From Tetmemena sp. SeJ-2015 (lineage: Eukaryota > Ciliophora > Spirotrichea > Sporadotrichida > Oxytrichidae), in NCBI GenBank assembly GCA_027382625.1, contig JAJKFJ010024837.1:1-11606 (forward strand): a DNA stretch of 11,606 nt, written 5' to 3'. The notes beneath the pieces are model-generated. The model searched no databases. It had not been told where the DNA came from and worked only from the letters and a program-made list of their open reading frames with translations. This document shows positions 1-6,929 of this stretch, piece after piece (position 1 is the first letter of the stretch; each line of letters starts with the position of its first letter). A program made the position numbers and the translations under genes.

Positions 1-141
1 TACTTAAACGTCCTATCAATGTATTTGAATAATTATTGTCACTATATCAAACCCCGATTTCTAAAAGGGGTAATAATTGGCAGTTATTCTATGTATTTTA
101 AATTAATTGTCTTTATCACTGATTTTCACAATAATTGAAAA
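1..141. other. Upstream non-coding region
   Basis: AT-rich DNA before the first start codon. I see no open frame on either strand and no RNA gene. A short inverted repeat, ACCCC at 51-55 and GGGGT at 67-71 with an 11-base loop, is the only local structure noticed. It probably holds the 5' leader and promoter of the gene at 142, but no clear promoter element can be named. Confidence 0.5.
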
Positions 142-859
142 ATGAAAAGTTTCAGTGCTTCTAACTCAGCAATAAAAAATAAAATTGGTCAGCTGCTCTT
201 TCTTGTGAGTTTGTTATCAGTTGCTAACTCATAAACAACTTACAGCACAATTACATGCACTCAATCAACATAAAAAACTGAGGCATTTTGTCAGTAATAC
301 ATTCCAAACTCATGCTGTGCTAACGTAAACACGATCACAACTGCTTCAGGAAAGAATACCACTACAACTACTCAGTATTGCCTTCCAATAGACTTAGTTA
401 ATGGACTTGCTAGCGTCTAGATTAGCAGTTCTCTCTATTACTCGATGAGCTGCATTGCCTAGGTTTCAATTAGCTCTGATAAATATCAGTTTTAATTCCT
501 AGTTAACTTTAGCAACAGGTATAAGTTTACTTGCACATCTGGGTATGATGCGTGTGCAACTCTAGAAAACGTTTGCTGTGCTCAACGCAAAGCAACTATA
601 AATGATTAAGCAGTGACTACTAGTATTTCGAGTGTGTGCGCTCTGACTTCTTTTGCCCCAATCTACATGAACTTCAACGGCACTGGCTCTGGCAAAATTA
701 ATGTAACGCATACCTGCATGTCCATCCCTTCTTACTCAATATAAATGATTTCATTCAATTTATAATAAGAGGCACTCAATAAATGCAGCATCAAAGAATC
801 TTATAAGTATATTCACTTTAGCAGCAGCATTTGTTTTAACCAGCTTAGCACTATTATGA
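142..859 (+). CDS. Secreted cysteine-rich protein, probably GPI-anchored, interrupted by one IES
   Basis: Read with TAA/TAG as Gln, the frame from ATG 142 is open and ends at TGA 857-859 once the 40-bp IES at 734-773 is removed, giving 225 residues. The N-terminus is a signal peptide: hydrophobic core about residues 17-28 (QLLFLVSLLSVA). The body holds 12 Cys at 39, 50, 58, 59, 80, 104, 131, 138, 145, 146, 166 and 192. They form two units of six with the same order: C, C, CCA, C, C. N-glycosylation sequons are frequent. The last about 20 residues are hydrophobic (FTLAAAFVLTSLALL) with small residues (NAAS) just before, the layout of a GPI-attachment signal. Without removing the IES the frame misses this tail. 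I infer a cell-surface protein, perhaps like ciliate surface antigens; no family was recognised. The start is the first ATG and directly precedes the signal peptide. Confidence 0.72.
734..781 (+). other. IES with 8-bp pointer ACTCAATA
   Basis: ACTCAATA occurs at 734-741 and 774-781. Removing 40 bp (one copy plus the AT-rich spacer) moves the frame by +1 and joins the Cys-rich body directly to the hydrophobic C-terminal tail. A 67-nt GT-AG intron (703-769) would also fix the frame but would delete Cys192 and a glycosylation sequon, so I prefer the IES. Confidence 0.75.
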
Positions 860-1005
860 AAACCTACATTCTAAAATTCATGCACTCACAGTTATAAAAC
901 TATAAATAGATAACAATAAGAGTAATTTGTCTTGCAATTTTCCTATATTCTTCAACTAATCATGTATCAATATTATAAGAATTTTAAAATCATAAGTAAA
1001 TCAAA
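860..1005. other. Intergenic spacer, 146 bp
   Basis: Spacer between the TGA at 857-859 and the ATG at 1006, about 75% A+T. It contains a TATAAATA at 901-908, about 100 bp before the next start codon, which could be a TATA-like promoter element but could equally be chance in such AT-rich DNA. No reading frame or RNA gene was seen. Confidence 0.4.
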
Positions 1006-2858
1006 ATGAGTTAGTAGCACAGAGCAAAAAGAGAAGAGCCAGTTTTCTTCTCTGAATCTCACCCTCTTCACGAATAGCAAACTAAAATGCTTGAAGATAA
1101 TTTCAATAACTAAAAGCAAAGATGGATATTAAAAAAAAGAGTATTTGTTTTAATTAAAAAGAGAGCAAGCTAAAGTAGTGGAAGCCTATGAAAATATTAA
1201 AAGGTACGAAGATCATCTCCTTAATAAAAGTTCAGACTAAATCATGAGCCAACAAGACCAACTTCCAACTCTCTTTACTGAGAAGGGGAGAGTTCCCCAA
1301 GACTAAATGAAGGAGAGATTGGCTATGTTGAGGAAAAGATACGCTCAGAGAACCAAGTAAGAATCTGCTTATGAGGAATATAAAATACAATCTGATATGA
1401 CACCAAAGGAAAAGACAGACTTTGAGATATAGAATTCACATTTAAAATAAAATATCTTCCTCTTAAGATTTATTTATTGTTAAAAATTATATATTTATTA
1501 AATAAGTGAATGAAGAGTTTAATAGAACAAATTTCTTTGGAAAAAACAAGAATAACATTGTGAGATCCCTCTAGAAATAAGAAAATCTCGGTGATGTTTT
1601 ATAGCAACAACCGAAGCATAAAGAAGAATTAGATAGATTTCTGAGCTAGTTTGAAAGGAGTGAATTCAAGGAATCCACAGAAGAAAAGTGGGTAAAGTAA
1701 GAGCAGGAAGCTAGGGCTCTGAAGTAAGGTGTAAAATCTAATCTCTATTAAGAGGAACCTATAAATTTGAAAATTGGAACTCTCTTCAGACAGATGGTGC
1801 ACCTCAATAAATTCTTAGTGTATAAGACAGTCATTAAGCCACTTAAGGAAAATCTCTAACCAAACATCAAGAAACTAGCAACTCCTGAAGAACTCTACAT
1901 CATACATGACATCAATTAGCAATGAATAATTTATCATTGATCATTATATTTAATTAAAATACATCCATTCAGATTTTCAAAGATATACTCGCAAAATCCA
2001 GGGCCACACAGTTTTGTTCTACTTATTGAGCATGGGAGGAATAGCTAAAACTATATTTTAAAGTCCCTTACCTTTCTAGTTATCCTTTGGTATTATGGGA
2101 CTAATAATTTACTCTGTCGATATCAATAAGTTTGCAACCTTACTTGCTTGTCCAAGAATACACTACTAAATATGGTAAAGAGAAGAAAATTTATTTCTCC
2201 TATCATTTTTTAGGTTTATCTTCGAATAATGTAACTTGGATCTGATTATAAATTGGGAGATGACACAAAAAATTATCTGAGATATATTAATGCTCTTGAC
2301 AATTAGAGACAACGCGCCTGGTACTCTCCGGTATCTTTGTTCAACCTCACCAAAGAAAGCTCTAGATTTTCTACAATAGATCCTGAGCTTCCTCGAACTG
2401 GACCTGCAGAAAAGTATGATAGCACTTAACTTACTATAATGTTTTTTAATGGATAGTAGGAAGACTATTCACGGTTCTGCAAGAGATGATTCAGGCCTGC
2501 AAGATAAGATGAATCTATCAAAGGAGCTTCGATTTGTGCATAATCACTCGTTGATGGCCTTAATTCGTTACCACTAATTACATAGGATAATAGTACGGTT
2601 TCTTATCTAGTACTTTTAAGTGCTGAGATTTGAAATTGATTATTAATTCCATTCCTAAAATTTTACTTTACTTTACTTTACTTTACTTTACGTTACCACT
2701 AAGATAACTAGTTCGACTATGTGAATTACCTGAATGACATGGAGGAGAGTTAGAGAGATAAAAGATCCAGCTTGATGAAACTAGCCTCAGCCCTCGTGCC
2801 TGCTTCAGTCTAAGCTAACTATTATTTGAGTCATAATCGCATACCTTATTTAAAATGA
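1006..2858 (+). CDS. Unrecognised protein, 5' segment (one gene with the next entry, or a separate gene), six IESs
   Basis: From ATG 1006 the frame is restored through six candidate IESs (at 1134, 1445, 1896, 2142, 2418 and 2566) and reaches TGA 2856-2858, giving 486 residues. The first about 230 residues are highly charged and rich in Glu, Lys and Gln, probably helical or coiled coil (for example the stretch KREQAKVVEAYENIKRYEDH). A middle part contains hydrophobic stretches around HTVLFYLLSMGG and LSFGIMGLII, followed by a polar C-terminal part. No family or catalytic motif was recognised. Two in-frame TGAs (2856 and 2868) are followed in the same frame by more coding-like sequence with no ATG until 2973. 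Either a small IES (2852-2879) removes both stops and the gene continues to 6893, or this gene ends here. Codon use and composition on both sides are alike. The raw sequence seems to contain an overlapping second gene from ATG 1906, which the IES at 1896 explains away. Confidence 0.6.
1134..1163 (+). other. IES with 8-bp pointer AAAAAGAG
   Basis: AAAAAGAG lies at 1134-1141 and 1156-1163. Removing 22 bp shifts the frame by +1 and joins two charged helical stretches. The pointer is A-rich, so the exact edge is less certain. A 25-nt GT-AG intron starting at 1141 would also work but would have a poor purine-rich 3' end. Confidence 0.55.
1445..1505 (+). other. IES with 6-bp pointer AAATAA (or a 28-nt intron)
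   Basis: AAATAA lies at 1445-1450 and 1500-1505, and the 55-bp interval is strongly AT-rich. Excision shifts the frame by +1 into a long open frame. A GT-AG intron at 1479-1506 (28 nt) restores the same frame but would keep an unusual hydrophobic stretch (NIFLLRFIY) in a very polar protein. Confidence 0.55.
1896..1965 (+). other. IES with 6-bp pointer TACATC
   Basis: TACATC lies at 1896-1901 and 1960-1965, both in phase with the joined frame. The 64-bp element is very AT-rich and holds the TGA at 1923 and an ATG at 1906, which together give the false picture of two overlapping genes. No GT donor lies close enough upstream for an intron to explain it. An overlapping repeat, ATACAT (1902 and 1959), leads to another frame and fits less well. 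Confidence 0.65.
2142..2238 (+). other. IES, edges ambiguous (pointer ACTTG or AATAAT)
   Basis: A frame change of +2 is needed between about 2100 and 2240. Two repeats give it: ACTTG at 2142-2146 and 2234-2238 (92 bp), or AATAAT at 2103-2108 and 2225-2230 (122 bp). The AT-rich core from about 2150 to 2230 favours the shorter one. The GT-AG pair at 2175-2213 gives a 39-nt intron, which would not change the frame and so cannot explain it. Confidence 0.5.
2418..2456 (+). other. IES with 5-bp pointer GATAG (or a 43-nt intron)
   Basis: GATAG lies at 2418-2422 and 2452-2456; excision of 34 bp shifts the frame by +1 and avoids a TGA about 30 bases downstream. A GT-AG intron at 2414-2456 (43 nt, GTATGA...GATAG) would give the same frame with a few residues fewer. 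The two cannot be told apart from this sequence. Confidence 0.5.
2566..2702 (+). other. IES with 12-bp pointer CGTTACCACTAA
   Basis: The 12-mer CGTTACCACTAA is present at 2566-2577 and 2691-2702. Removing 125 bp shifts the frame by +2 and joins two open coding frames exactly (…ALIRYHQ followed by DNQFDYVNYL…). The element is AT-rich and ends in a run of TTTAC repeats. This is one of the two longest pointers in the window and the clearest single piece of evidence for germline DNA. Confidence 0.85.
2662..2691 (+). repeat. (TTTAC)6 simple repeat inside an IES
   Basis: Six perfect tandem copies of TTTAC abut the right-hand pointer of the IES at 2566-2702. The last C is also the first base of that pointer. 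The repeat is not a ciliate telomere sequence. Being outside the coding segments, it is free to expand or shrink. Confidence 0.9.
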
Positions 2859-2879
2859 TAATTCATTTGAGAATAAAAA
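2852..2879 (+). other. Possible 24-bp IES removing two TGA codons
   Basis: AAAA at 2852-2855 and 2876-2879 would delimit a 24-bp element that leaves the frame unchanged and removes TGA 2856 and TGA 2868. The pointer is only a homopolymer, so support is weak. The alternative is a real stop followed by a short spacer and a new gene starting at ATG 2973. Confidence 0.3.
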
Positions 2880-5800
2880 CCCAAAAGCGAAGAAGAAAAG
2901 GAAAAGTTTAGATAGCATTAAGAAAGAAAAAGAAACAATAACAATAACAACAATAGTAATATTACAGAGTAGATGATAAAAGAGTGGACGGAGGGAGAGA
3001 ATTCCGCTTACTATTATAATTCACAAGAAGAAGAAACAATTAACCTGCTAAGCTTCAAATAAGAGGAGTCTATTTCTCAAAGAATAACAAGATACTAGAG
3101 TCAGTTTCCAAATTTGGAAGAGCTCTCACCTGAGGAGTTGAAATAATACAAGCTCAAAGTTAAATTAGGCAAAATGAGGAAGGTTGATTCTTTTTTTCCT
3201 CCATATCTTTGTTTTATTCAGAACTTATAGAGTAAGACTAAGGAATGCAAAATTTACATGATCAGCATTAGAAAGACCACAAACTTATTGACCCGAGCTC
3301 ATTACATAGAAATACAATTTTTTCTATTTAAGCAAGATGAAACTAGAAATGCGTAAAGACTCAGAGTGGCAGAAAGAGTACCAACATCTCTACAAATATA
3401 TCCTAGAACAGAGACTAGCGAAAATTAGAGAAATAGATGGCATTGAATGATTATTTCTTAAGTTTTTCATCCTTGATTTCATAATTAATAAAGTTCATCC
3501 CTAAGTTTAAAATCAAGGCATCTTATTATAGATTTAATGAAGCAGATCTGTTGAGTTTATAGCGGGATGAATGAAAGAAAGATATGAAATGTGTTTGTTA
3601 AATAATTCTCTCTCGAACTTAAGAAGAATTAATTTAATCGAAATGCTGCTTATAAACAAGAACAGAGATGAAAACTTTAATGAGTCAAATATTTAGTCCC
3701 ATCTCCCACACTCTGAGAAGCATCCAAATACTCATAGAAATTTTCTCCAGATTGAATTCATTTTAATTGTATTGGAATTAAATGTGTAAAACGTACTGAT
3801 GAAGAAGGACTTTTCGACCTACAACATGGCTAAGTTGTAGAGTTTGTAAAAGAAGATCAACTCCCACTTTGACGGCAACTGGGAGCGAAGAGAAAAAGAT
3901 CACTCAGTATTAAATTCTGTATCTTACTTAATATTATTACTCAGTGAAAGGAGGAACAGGCAGCTCCGGAAGAAACTTGTCGTTAAAAAGAGTGCAGAGC
4001 TAACTAATGACTAAGATCGAAAGAGACTAAATCTAATCACAAAACTCTTGCATGGTCATCCAAGAAAATCTAGAAGTTAGAAGCCAGTTACCAGGCATGA
4101 AGAGAGCTGCAATTCCTAACTATGATTGAAAATTTATAAGAAAGCTTTATATTTAAGTATGTTGATTCAAGAATTTCAACTCAGGTGACCACGATTCAAA
4201 ATTCATAATAGTGCTCGCAAGAATTTACTGATCACGAGTTTTCACACCAAATCAATGAAAGAGCACCTATTTAATTGCCAGGATAAATGATAAAACGAAA
4301 GGGTAGTCTCACTTCTCTAGTGCACCCAATTGACAACTTATAGAGCAATTCAAATGAAAACGTAAATCTGATTTAGAACTCTCAGTTCTTATTAAAAGAG
4401 AGGAGTCATCTATTGATGAGGCAGAATTCTTCACAAGACATGTCATCCCAGTTTCTAGGGCAGACCAGAATGCAAATTAGCCAAGGGTCTTAAAATGGCT
4501 AGATGCAAAACTTAAACTTCAGCTAGCAGGCTAATACTCTTATAAATATGGAAAGAAGGCCGAGTTTAAAGAAGATATAGCCACCACTTTCATCAAGAGC
4601 TCTTAATAGTGAGAATACAAGTAAAGGTAGTCTACCAATTAAAAACATATCTAAATAGTCTTTGATAGCTGCTGATTAATCAGGGCTCAAATATTCTAGT
4701 TAGATTTTTTTCATTGGCTTACACCAATCTTGAGTATGAGTAAAAATTTGAAGCCATAAAAGCATTTTATTAAAACCATATTTAATATATTTGAAAGCAT
4801 GGTGTAGCTTCAACAATCTTAAATCAACTAGCTGAATTAAATATGCATGCTTTTATTTGACATTTAATTTGAACAGTAAATAGTCTAAAAGCAGATAGCT
4901 ATGGTTCGAAAAACCAACAATACTTATTAGGAATCAGACTCCAGCAGTTTTGTTTCAAATCAATAAAACTAATCTTCAATAGACAATAATAATCAAAGCC
5001 TTAAAACTCGTTTCAAGGGAATTTAAAACTCAGACTCAACTGAGGTTACTGCTCATGAAACAGACTAAGGAATTGTGGTAAGGAAGAAATCTAACAAATC
5101 TGTCTATCAGTCCCCTGCAAAAAATCAATCCTTTTAAATTGCGAATAAAATATATTTCGATCCTCCAGATTAGAATAATTATTGAGTTTTTATTTGTATA
5201 GAGATAGTAGTCTATCAATAACAGCCCGAGGGTCTCAAGGGAGAAGCTTATATTTACTGCAGACAGGAGAAGAGACTCCACTTCATCAATTTAGTATTCA
5301 ATGGATAATAGGAGATCGAGCGCAGCTCATGATCCGATCCCTAATTTTTAAGCTGATGATTAGGAAGATGGACCAAAGCTTAATGAATACTTCATGCTCC
5401 CTCACCACTAAGATCAAAGATGCAACTCAATAAATTAAATTTTAAGCTTAATATTTATTAGGAATAACTCACTTAGCAAGCAATCAAGGAATTTCTTAGA
5501 TGCTCCTATATCTCAATACAGCACATAGAAGTAAATTGGGAAAAAAGACTTTTAAAATTTTAAGTTTGTCTCCCAAAACGAGAAAGAAGATTCTCAAAAT
5601 CAGAAACATAACTAAAATTTAAACAACGTTCCGACAACACAAAGCTCTTAAAACCAACCAGATATTTCAGAAAAGCACACCATGAAGAGATGCAACTCAA
5701 GCAGCAATATAGAGATGAGAAAGCAACTTCAGATCTAACAAAGACCTGGAGTGTCCAAGAAAATTGTGCTCCCTAAGAATAATCAGTTCTTTGTCAAGGC

Positions 5801-6893
5801 CATTGGAGATCAAAGCTAACAATAGAGAAGCTAAGTAGTGAAGAAGCTCAAAGTCATGAAGAGAGATCAAATCAATCCTTCAGCCTAAGGTTTCTCAGAA
5901 ACGATGAATGACAAGATTTCCTTTCAAAGTTTGGAATAGCAGCGTAGTCAAACTTCGCAAAGCACTTACTCTCAATAGAACAGCTAACTTGCTCCAAACT
6001 ATATTATCAATTTCAACATCAGCTTCGGCTAATTTCCTAAGGAAGAAATCACAAATCATCAGTACTTTACTACTAATATTACTAATAACTACCTTTAAAA
6101 CGAGAGATAAGCCGAGTTGGCAACCCAAAAGAAGATTGATAGTGAACTTCCTTGCCAAAGCCAATTTCTTTTCGAAGAGTTGCAATAAAGTTTCTCATAG
6201 GCTTCCTCTAGCACTACTTAGCATCTTAATGATTACCACTATTCGCAGTCTTTGATCCAATAAACCTCTGAGAGTGATAACCTAATGAACCCCTTCACAA
6301 GTTCGTTTTAGTAATAGAAAGCTTAAACTGCAGCGTAATCTGCTGAACCTAAAAAAGAAGTGCACTTAGTTACCAATCCATCATAGCTAAAGTCAAAGAA
6401 ACTATTGTTCAAATAGTACTCTAGCAATGGAATTCCTTCACAACTATCAAATCTCGAAAACGTGAATCCCTATTGTAACAATAAAACTCAAGAAATGTAA
6501 ACTAGTGAAGTAGGAGACCTTAGCTTCCAAAGAGATGAAATTTCAAAGATAAGCAAAGCTAAACAGGATTCAGAATAGTCAAGGGAATTGGAAGAGATGA
6601 GATAAAATTTGAAGACACCTTGCTTCAATAACTCTACCTCTGTTTTTATTTAGTTAACTACTACATTTAGCACTAATTCAATCAGTCAAGCAAGAAAGGA
6701 ATTAATCAAGACGAGTCTTTCAATGAATAGCCTCGAACTAAACACTAATCTAGATTAATGCTTTGAAGATTATAAATTTATTACATAAGAATAAACTAGT
6801 TTAAACTAAACTTTGAAGTTTAGATGTCAAGATATATTTAGTAATCATTTGCTCATTTTTGCGTCTAATTTGGCTTATACAATTTTAATTTGA
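2859..6893 (+). CDS. Unrecognised Gln/Asn/Ser-rich protein, 3' segment, nine further IESs
   Basis: Coding-like sequence resumes at about 2880 in the same frame as the previous entry. Its first ATG is at 2973, and from there it would encode about 1,166 residues to TGA 6891-6893 after nine excisions (3187, 3296, 3421, 3567, 3902, 4123, 4725, 5174, 5424). A short poly-Asn run precedes ATG 2973. The first third is charged and helical (for example NLEELSPEELKQYKLKVKLGK). The rest, from about 4160, is a low-complexity tail rich in Gln (mostly TAA/TAG), Asn, Ser and Lys, with basic patches; it is probably disordered. From 5222 to 6893 one frame stays open for over 1.6 kb apart from one frame-neutral IES. 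I recognise no domain. Only 36 bp separate its TGA from the next ATG and palindromes lie at 6797-6823, so the true stop may be slightly upstream. Confidence 0.55.
3187..3219 (+). other. IES with 4-bp pointer ATTC
   Basis: ATTC lies at 3187-3190 and 3216-3219. The 29-bp element is pyrimidine- and T-rich, unlike the purine-rich coding strand around it, and its removal shifts the frame by +2 into a clearly coding stretch (SELIEQDQGMQNLHDQH). The short pointer is offset by the composition break. Confidence 0.6.
3296..3333 (+). other. IES, pointer AGC or TTA
   Basis: A +2 shift is needed between about 3300 and 3333. AGC at 3296-3298 and 3331-3333 removes a 35-bp AT-rich element; TTA at 3302-3304 and 3328-3330 removes 26 bp with the same effect on frame. 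Downstream the frame is charged and helical (KMKLEMRKDSEWQKEYQHL). Confidence 0.5.
3421..3541 (+). other. IES, edges ambiguous (pointer AAAAT or TGAA)
   Basis: A TGA at 3448 and a required +1 shift mark an element here. AAAAT at 3421-3425 and 3509-3513 removes 88 bp; TGAA at 3444-3447 and 3538-3541 removes 94 bp. A 7-bp repeat TTCATCC (3466 and 3494) lies inside and also gives a +1 shift but leaves the TGA. The core is strongly AT-rich. Confidence 0.5.
3567..3588 (+). other. Very short IES (17 bp) with pointer ATGAA
   Basis: ATGAA lies at 3567-3571 and 3584-3588. Excision of 17 bp shifts the frame by +2, removes an in-frame TGA at 3572 and opens a long frame. The surrounding sequence is a run of similar GATGAA/GAAAGA words, so the exact cut is uncertain. 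Confidence 0.45.
3902..3945 (+). other. IES with 7-bp pointer ACTCAGT
   Basis: ACTCAGT lies at 3902-3908 and 3939-3945. The 37-bp AT-rich element is removed with a +1 shift, joining WERREKDHSV to KGGTGSSGRN without loss. There is no matching GT-AG intron at these edges. This is one of the best-supported elements. Confidence 0.8.
4123..4167 (+). other. IES with pointer TGATT (or TATG)
   Basis: TGATT lies at 4123-4127 and 4163-4167 (40 bp removed); TATG at 4121-4124 and 4158-4161 (37 bp) is equally in phase. Either removes the TGA at 4126 and gives the +1 shift into the long Gln/Ser-rich frame that follows. The element is AT-rich. Confidence 0.6.
4725..4820 (+). other. IES with 7-bp pointer CAATCTT
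   Basis: CAATCTT lies at 4725-4731 and 4814-4820. The 89-bp element is AT-rich, carries the TGA codons at 4731 and 4737, and its removal gives the needed +2 shift into the next open frame. Confidence 0.75.
5174..5221 (+). other. IES with pointer AATAA
   Basis: AATAA lies at 5174-5178 and 5217-5221. Removal of 43 bp deletes the TGA at 5183 and shifts the frame by +1 into the longest uninterrupted frame of the window (…DPPDQNN joined to SPRVSREKL…). Confidence 0.65.
5424..5471 (+). other. Frame-neutral IES with 6-bp pointer AACTCA
   Basis: AACTCA lies at 5424-5429 and 5466-5471. The 42-bp interval is far more AT-rich than its flanks, has no stop and is a multiple of three, so the frame stays open with or without it. 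Left in, it adds a hydrophobic stretch (INQILSLIFIRNNS) to a polar, Ser/Gln-rich protein. I judge it an IES from pointer plus composition. Confidence 0.6.
6797..6823. repeat. Two adjoining palindromes near the 3' end of the second gene
   Basis: TAGTTTAAACTA (6797-6808) is a perfect 12-bp palindrome. It overlaps CTAAACTT (6806-6813), which pairs with AAGTTTAG (6816-6823) across a 2-base loop. Such hairpins are unusual inside coding sequence here and may mark the 3' untranslated region or a transcript end, which would put the true stop before 6893. Confidence 0.5.
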
Positions 6894-6929
6894 GAAATTA
6901 AATTAGATAATCGTTGCCTGCGTTATAAA
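6894..6929. other. Very short intergenic spacer
   Basis: Only 36 bp, AT-rich, lie between the TGA at 6891-6893 and the ATG at 6930. This is much shorter than the other same-strand spacer (146 bp). It must hold the start region of the next gene, so transcription signals probably extend into what is read as the end of the upstream frame. Confidence 0.4.

Noticed and set aside
51..71. ACCCC...AAAAGGGG near the left edge as a telomere remnant
   Set aside because: The sequence is not C4A4 or G4T4 in either orientation and occurs only once.
703..769. GT-AG intron of 67 nt in the first gene
   Set aside because: It restores the frame, but it would delete a cysteine that completes the second six-Cys unit and a sequon. 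The 8-bp pointer pair at 734/774 explains the shift while keeping both.
2662..2691. TTTAC array as a telomere or CRISPR repeat
   Set aside because: Ciliate telomere repeats are C4A4 or C4A2 types, and there are no spacers. It is a microsatellite inside an IES.
3466..3500. 7-bp repeat TTCATCC (3466 and 3494) as an IES pointer
   Set aside because: It gives the right frame shift but leaves the TGA at 3448 in the coding sequence; pairs enclosing the TGA fit better.
5895..6255. Opposed standard-code ORFs of 96 and 115 codons at 5895-6185 (-) and 5908-6255 (+)
   Set aside because: Both are shadows of the long plus-strand frame 5222-6893, which is continuous in the ciliate code and has far better composition.
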